Shown here: positions 3,749 through 6,456 of the stretch, one piece after another
Layout of the letters: each line of letters starts with the position of its first letter
How positions within the stretch are numbered: position 1 is the stretch's first letter
Origin: Actinomycetota bacterium
GTDB lineage: Bacteria > Actinomycetota > Actinomycetes > S36-B12 > UBA5976
Assembly: GCA_947486505.1 (NCBI GenBank)
Contig: CANKTT010000084.1
Coordinates: 1 to 6,456 of the forward strand
Reading direction: 5' to 3'
DNA: 6,456 nt
Notes under the pieces: generated by a model
Told to the model about the DNA's origin: nothing
Databases searched by the model: none
Seen by the model: the letters and a program-made list of their open reading frames with translations, nothing else
Program-made: the position numbers and the translations under genes

Positions 3749-6456
3749 ATGCGCAAGGTTCTTAAGGTTACGTTTGCCCTATTTACCTTCGCAATATTTT
3801 CTGGAATTCCCTCTGGTTTTTCTGCCCTTGAATCATTTTCAATTGCTCCTGCAAATGCTGTTCCTTTAATCACAACCACTTGCACCAATCCATTGGTTGC
3901 CACCGACGGTTCATACACCGTTGTTTCCTTCAAAACTGTTGAGTCTTGTACTTGGACTCCGCCAGCTGACAATTTAAGTGTTGAGTATTTGATCGTTGCT
4001 GGTGGTGGTGGCGGCGGCGCTGGTGGCGGCGGCGCTGGTGGACTACTGGCAGGTACAACAACGCTTGGCTCGGTAACTTCAACACCAATAATTGTCGGTG
4101 GCGGTGGTGCCGGTGGTGGCAACATCATGATTTCGGGAGAAAATGGCGGCAACTCGCAAGCAATTGGCCTAACTGCAATCGGCGGCGGAGGCGGCGGCGG
4201 ATACTCGAGCGCGGGGCTAAGTGGTGGTAGTGGTGGTGGAAATACCCCAGAGTCTGCGAACTTTAACTTCAATACGGGTCCAGTTGGAACTGCCGGACAG
4301 GGTAGCTCTGGTGGTATCGGGAGTTGGGGCGGCGGCGGCGGCGGTGGAGCCGGCAGTGATGGCACATCCAGTACACCACCAACAAATCGTGATGGCGGCA
4401 ACGGTGGCATCGGACTTTCAAACTCGATAACGGGATCTGCAACTTTTTACGCGGGCGGCGGCGGTGGCATGTGTACCGGCGGATGTGCGAATGGCAGTCA
4501 AGGTGGGCTTGGCGGTGGCGGTAAGGGATCAAATTCACGATATGGAAACGATGACGCAGCAGGCATAGCCAACACAGGCGGCGGCGGCGGCGGAGCTGAT
4601 GGTGGTTCAAATGGTGGATCTGGCGTCGTCATTGTTCGCTTTTTGACTTCAGCAATCGTTGTAAATGATCCAATGCTCCTAACCGCAATTGCAAGTCCTT
4701 CAACTTCTATGGTTATGAACATTCCACTTTTTGGAACTGTTTCCAACATAACGATTGATTGGGGTGACGGTTCAACATCTGGACCATTCAATTCTTCGGG
4801 CGAACAGTCCCATGTTTATACCAGCCCAGGAACTTACACAGTTACTATCGGTGGCGCAAAACTTACTCAATTTGGGGCCTATTGCTCTAATACAAGTGCG
4901 CTAACGTCAGTCCAATCATTCGGCGATCTTGGCTTAACGGACCTTTCGTATGCATTCTGCGGAGCGAGTGAATTGACCCAAGTGCCGACACAGATACCAA
5001 CTGGTGTTACAAATTTGCAATATGCCTTTCTCTACGCGTCATCGTTTAACCAAAACATTTCAACCTGGAATACCAGTGCTGTAACTTCTATGGTTGGAAT
5101 GTTCCGCGGCGCTTCAAGTTTCAACAATGGAAGCGCGAATAACGACGGCTTAAATCCAATGGCATCCATTAGCGGCGGTTGGAACACGTCAAATGTGGTT
5201 TCCTTTGGGGAAATGTTCCTGGGAGCGAGTTCGTTCAACCAGGATGTAAGTAGTTGGGATACCTCAAACGCGACAAACGTATCTATGTTTAATGGAGCGC
5301 CAAAGTTCAACAACGGAAGTGCAACCAATGACAGCGCACACCCACTGCGAACGAATGGAAACAAGTGGGATGTGTCAAACGTTACAAACTTTGCAGGTTT
5401 GTTCGGTGGGGCCAGTCATTTCAATCAAGATATTTCGAACTGGGACGTTTCTAGTGCCAATAACTTAACCGAAATGTTCCGTGGTGCTTCGAGATTTAAT
5501 CAAGATATTTCTACGTGGAGATTCCCAAATGTAACCGATTTAAATTACATGTTTGTTGACGCAACTTCATTTAATAATGGTGGACAACCTCTTACTTGGG
5601 ACGTGAGCCGAATCACTTCTATGTATGTAACTTTTGCAAATGCAACAAGTTTTAATTCTGACATCAGCAGTTGGAATGTCAGCAAAATGGTGTATTTCAT
5701 AAGCACGTTTGTTAATGCAACTGCTTTCAACGCAGACATCAGCGGCTGGAATCTTAGTTCTGTCAACAATATGAACAACATGCTTCAGGGAGCTTCATCA
5801 TTTAATCAAAACCTTGGTGGATGGACCCTATCAACAACACTGGTAAATGCCCAGAATTTTCTTGTAGGCACGAGCATGACCACTGCTAACTACGATGCCT
5901 TACTAAATGGCTGGGCGACGCAAGCGACAGGAAGTGGAGTGAATTTCAGTACTGATTTGCGATATACCGAATCTGGGAAAATTGGTAGGCAGACCTTAAC
6001 TGGTAGTCGTGGATGGACGATTAGCGATGCTGGATTAAAGGCTCCAACTGCGCCATCGATTTCATCGTGGCCATCAGCTGGTGGCATTGTTAGTGGTCAG
6101 TCACTTTCTGATGTTTTACTCTCTGGTGGGTCAGCAAGTGTTCCTGGATCTTTTGCTTTTGCAAATCTAAATACGGTTCCAGCAGTTGGCACCGATTCAC
6201 ATCAAGTTGTGTTTACGCCAACTGATTCCATCAACTACACAACGGTTACTTCATCAGGAAATGCAAACGTCACGGTTGTCGTTTCAAGGGCAACTCCAAG
6301 TGTTACCAACTGGCCATCAGCTGGTGGCATTGTTAGTGGTCAGTCACTTTCTGATGTTTTACTCTCTGGTGGGTCAGCAAGTGTTCCTGGATCTTTTGCT
6401 TTTGCAAATCTAAATACGGTTCCAGCAGTTGGCACCGATTCACATCAAGTTGTGTT
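3749..6456 (+). CDS. Secreted mosaic surface protein: Gly-rich, PKD-like, DUF285 repeats, Ig-like repeats; 3' partial
   Basis: The frame is open for 902 codons from ATG at 3749 to the right edge without a stop. GGGAG (3735-3739) lies 9 bases before the ATG. Residues 1-37 form a signal peptide (MRK start, hydrophobic core to about residue 25, probable cleavage after ANA at 35-37). C45 and C67 may form a disulfide. Residues 79-298 are a glycine-rich domain framed by VEYLIVAGGGGGG and GSGVVIVRF, as in the Gly_rich_2 type. IDWGDGS (336-342) with HVYTSPGTYTVTI (355-367) is PKD-like. Residues 370-432 lead into about ten BspA-like DUF285 repeats (433-709), closed by a cap with YDALLNGW and WTISDAG (715-762). 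Tandem Ig-like modules begin near 768. The protein is likely exported and either surface-bound or released, perhaps for adhesion. Any anchor would lie beyond the window. The function is inferred from architecture only. Confidence 0.9.
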   Translation, partial: MRKVLKVTFALFTFAIFSGIPSGFSALESFSIAPANAVPLITTTCTNPLVATDGSYTVVSFKTVESCTWTPPADNLSVEYLIVAGGGGGGAGGGGAGGLLAGTTTLGSVTSTPIIVGGGGAGGGNIMISGENGGNSQAIGLTAIGGGGGGGYSSAGLSGGSGGGNTPESANFNFNTGPVGTAGQGSSGGIGSWGGGGGGGAGSDGTSSTPPTNRDGGNGGIGLSNSITGSATFYAGGGGGMCTGGCANGSQGGLGGGGKGSNSRYGNDDAAGIANTGGGGGGADGGSNGGSGVVIVRFLTSAIVVNDPMLLTAIASPSTSMVMNIPLFGTVSNITIDWGDGSTSGPFNSSGEQSHVYTSPGTYTVTIGGAKLTQFGAYCSNTSALTSVQSFGDLGLTDLSYAFCGASELTQVPTQIPTGVTNLQYAFLYASSFNQNISTWNTSAVTSMVGMFRGASSFNNGSANNDGLNPMASISGGWNTSNVVSFGEMFLGASSFNQDVSSWDTSNATNVSMFNGAPKFNNGSATNDSAHPLRTNGNKWDVSNVTNFAGLFGGASHFNQDISNWDVSSANNLTEMFRGASRFNQDISTWRFPNVTDLNYMFVDATSFNNGGQPLTWDVSRITSMYVTFANATSFNSDISSWNVSKMVYFISTFVNATAFNADISGWNLSSVNNMNNMLQGASSFNQNLGGWTLSTTLVNAQNFLVGTSMTTANYDALLNGWATQATGSGVNFSTDLRYTESGKIGRQTLTGSRGWTISDAGLKAPTAPSISSWPSAGGIVSGQSLSDVLLSGGSASVPGSFAFANLNTVPAVGTDSHQVVFTPTDSINYTTVTSSGNANVTVVVSRATPSVTNWPSAGGIVSGQSLSDVLLSGGSASVPGSFAFANLNTVPAVGTDSHQVV
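4001..4624 (+). repeat. Glycine-codon-rich low-complexity tract
   Basis: Residues 85-292 of the secreted protein are dominated by Gly runs, encoded by mixed GGC, GGT and GGA codons with Ala, Ser and Asn between them. The longest visible Gly run (near 4328-4348) has seven codons. C242 and C246 form a CTGGC pair inside it. The strand opposite shows long proline-rich open frames that are only antisense shadows of this tract. Confidence 0.85.
5045..5875 (+). repeat. About ten BspA-like (DUF285) repeats
   Basis: Repeats begin at residues 433, 458, 496, 520, 558, 583, 608, 635, 660 and 685, each opening with FN and continuing as xDISxWDxSxVTxMxxMFxGASS. Most are 25 residues. The second and fourth are 38 residues and share an insert that opens FNNGSAxND. 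DUF285 repeats are a leucine-rich-repeat-like family found in bacterial surface proteins such as BspA. The DNA copies have diverged, so this array is older than the Ig-like one that follows. Confidence 0.88.
6068..6456 (+). repeat. 243-bp tandem repeat encoding Ig-like modules, continues beyond window
   Basis: Unit 1 is 6068-6310 and unit 2 starts at 6311, a period of 243 bases or 81 codons. The 146 bases of unit 2 in view (6311-6456) are identical to 6068-6213. Each module reads from WPSAGGIVSGQSLSD through SGGSASVPGSF to VVFTPTDSINY and VTVVV, like bacterial Ig-like beta-sandwich repeats in surface proteins. The protein similarity extends slightly upstream (PSISS versus PSVTN) where the DNA differs. 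Confidence 0.93.

Noticed and set aside
3604..4410. Long minus-strand proline-rich open frame opposite the secreted-protein gene
   Set aside because: Its proline and alanine runs are the antisense of GGN glycine codons. Only the last 38 codons, outside the plus-strand gene, look protein-like, and these are reported separately as a possible remnant.
4498..4791. Minus-strand open frame opposite the Gly-rich and PKD-like region
   Set aside because: It is proline-rich antisense of the plus-strand coding sequence, with no ribosome binding site or domain.
6068..6456. CRISPR array or mobile-element repeat
   Set aside because: The 243-base period is an exact multiple of three, stays in frame and encodes an Ig-like domain, so it is a protein-domain repeat.

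Overview
The window looks like chromosomal DNA from a bacterium of moderate G+C content, probably an uncultured actinomycete of the small-genome freshwater or marine kind. That placement is an inference. It rests on the style of the ureohydrolase and pirin sequences, the tight gene packing, the clear AGGAG-type ribosome binding sites, and the Gly-rich/BspA-like secreted protein. Nothing here fixes the taxon, and there are no tRNA, rRNA, CRISPR, integrase or transposase signals.

Left half (1-2085, + strand): an apparent three-gene operon. It holds the 3' part of a DUF861-type small cupin, a complete agmatinase/arginase-family ureohydrolase with all six metal ligands, and an adducin-like class II aldolase with its zinc histidines. 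Gaps of 23 and 21 bases suggest co-transcription. Together they suggest catabolism or salvage of a guanidino or ureido compound that releases urea, with the aldolase acting on a downstream or coupled carbon compound. The substrate cannot be read from the sequence.

Middle (2092-3568): a minus-strand single-domain cupin ends 6 bases from the aldolase, tail to tail. It is divergent from a pirin-family bicupin on the plus strand. The shared intergenic region carries a perfect 8+8 bp palindrome directly after a plausible pirin promoter, which looks like a repressor operator. Three different cupin-fold genes therefore lie within 3.6 kb.

Right half (3569-6456): a 20-bp perfect inverted repeat follows the pirin gene. 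After it comes a short minus-strand stretch that reads like the C-terminal tail of a lost gene. Then a large plus-strand gene begins at 3749 and runs open off the right edge. It encodes an exported mosaic protein: signal peptide, Gly-rich domain, PKD-like segment, about ten BspA-like DUF285 repeats, a C-cap, and then tandem Ig-like repeats. The second Ig-like repeat is identical at DNA level to the first for all 146 bases visible.

The window is mostly recognisable families. The parts most worth a second look are the ureohydrolase operon of unknown substrate, the operator-like palindrome at the pirin gene, the possible gene remnant beside the inverted repeat, and the recently duplicated Ig-like module.
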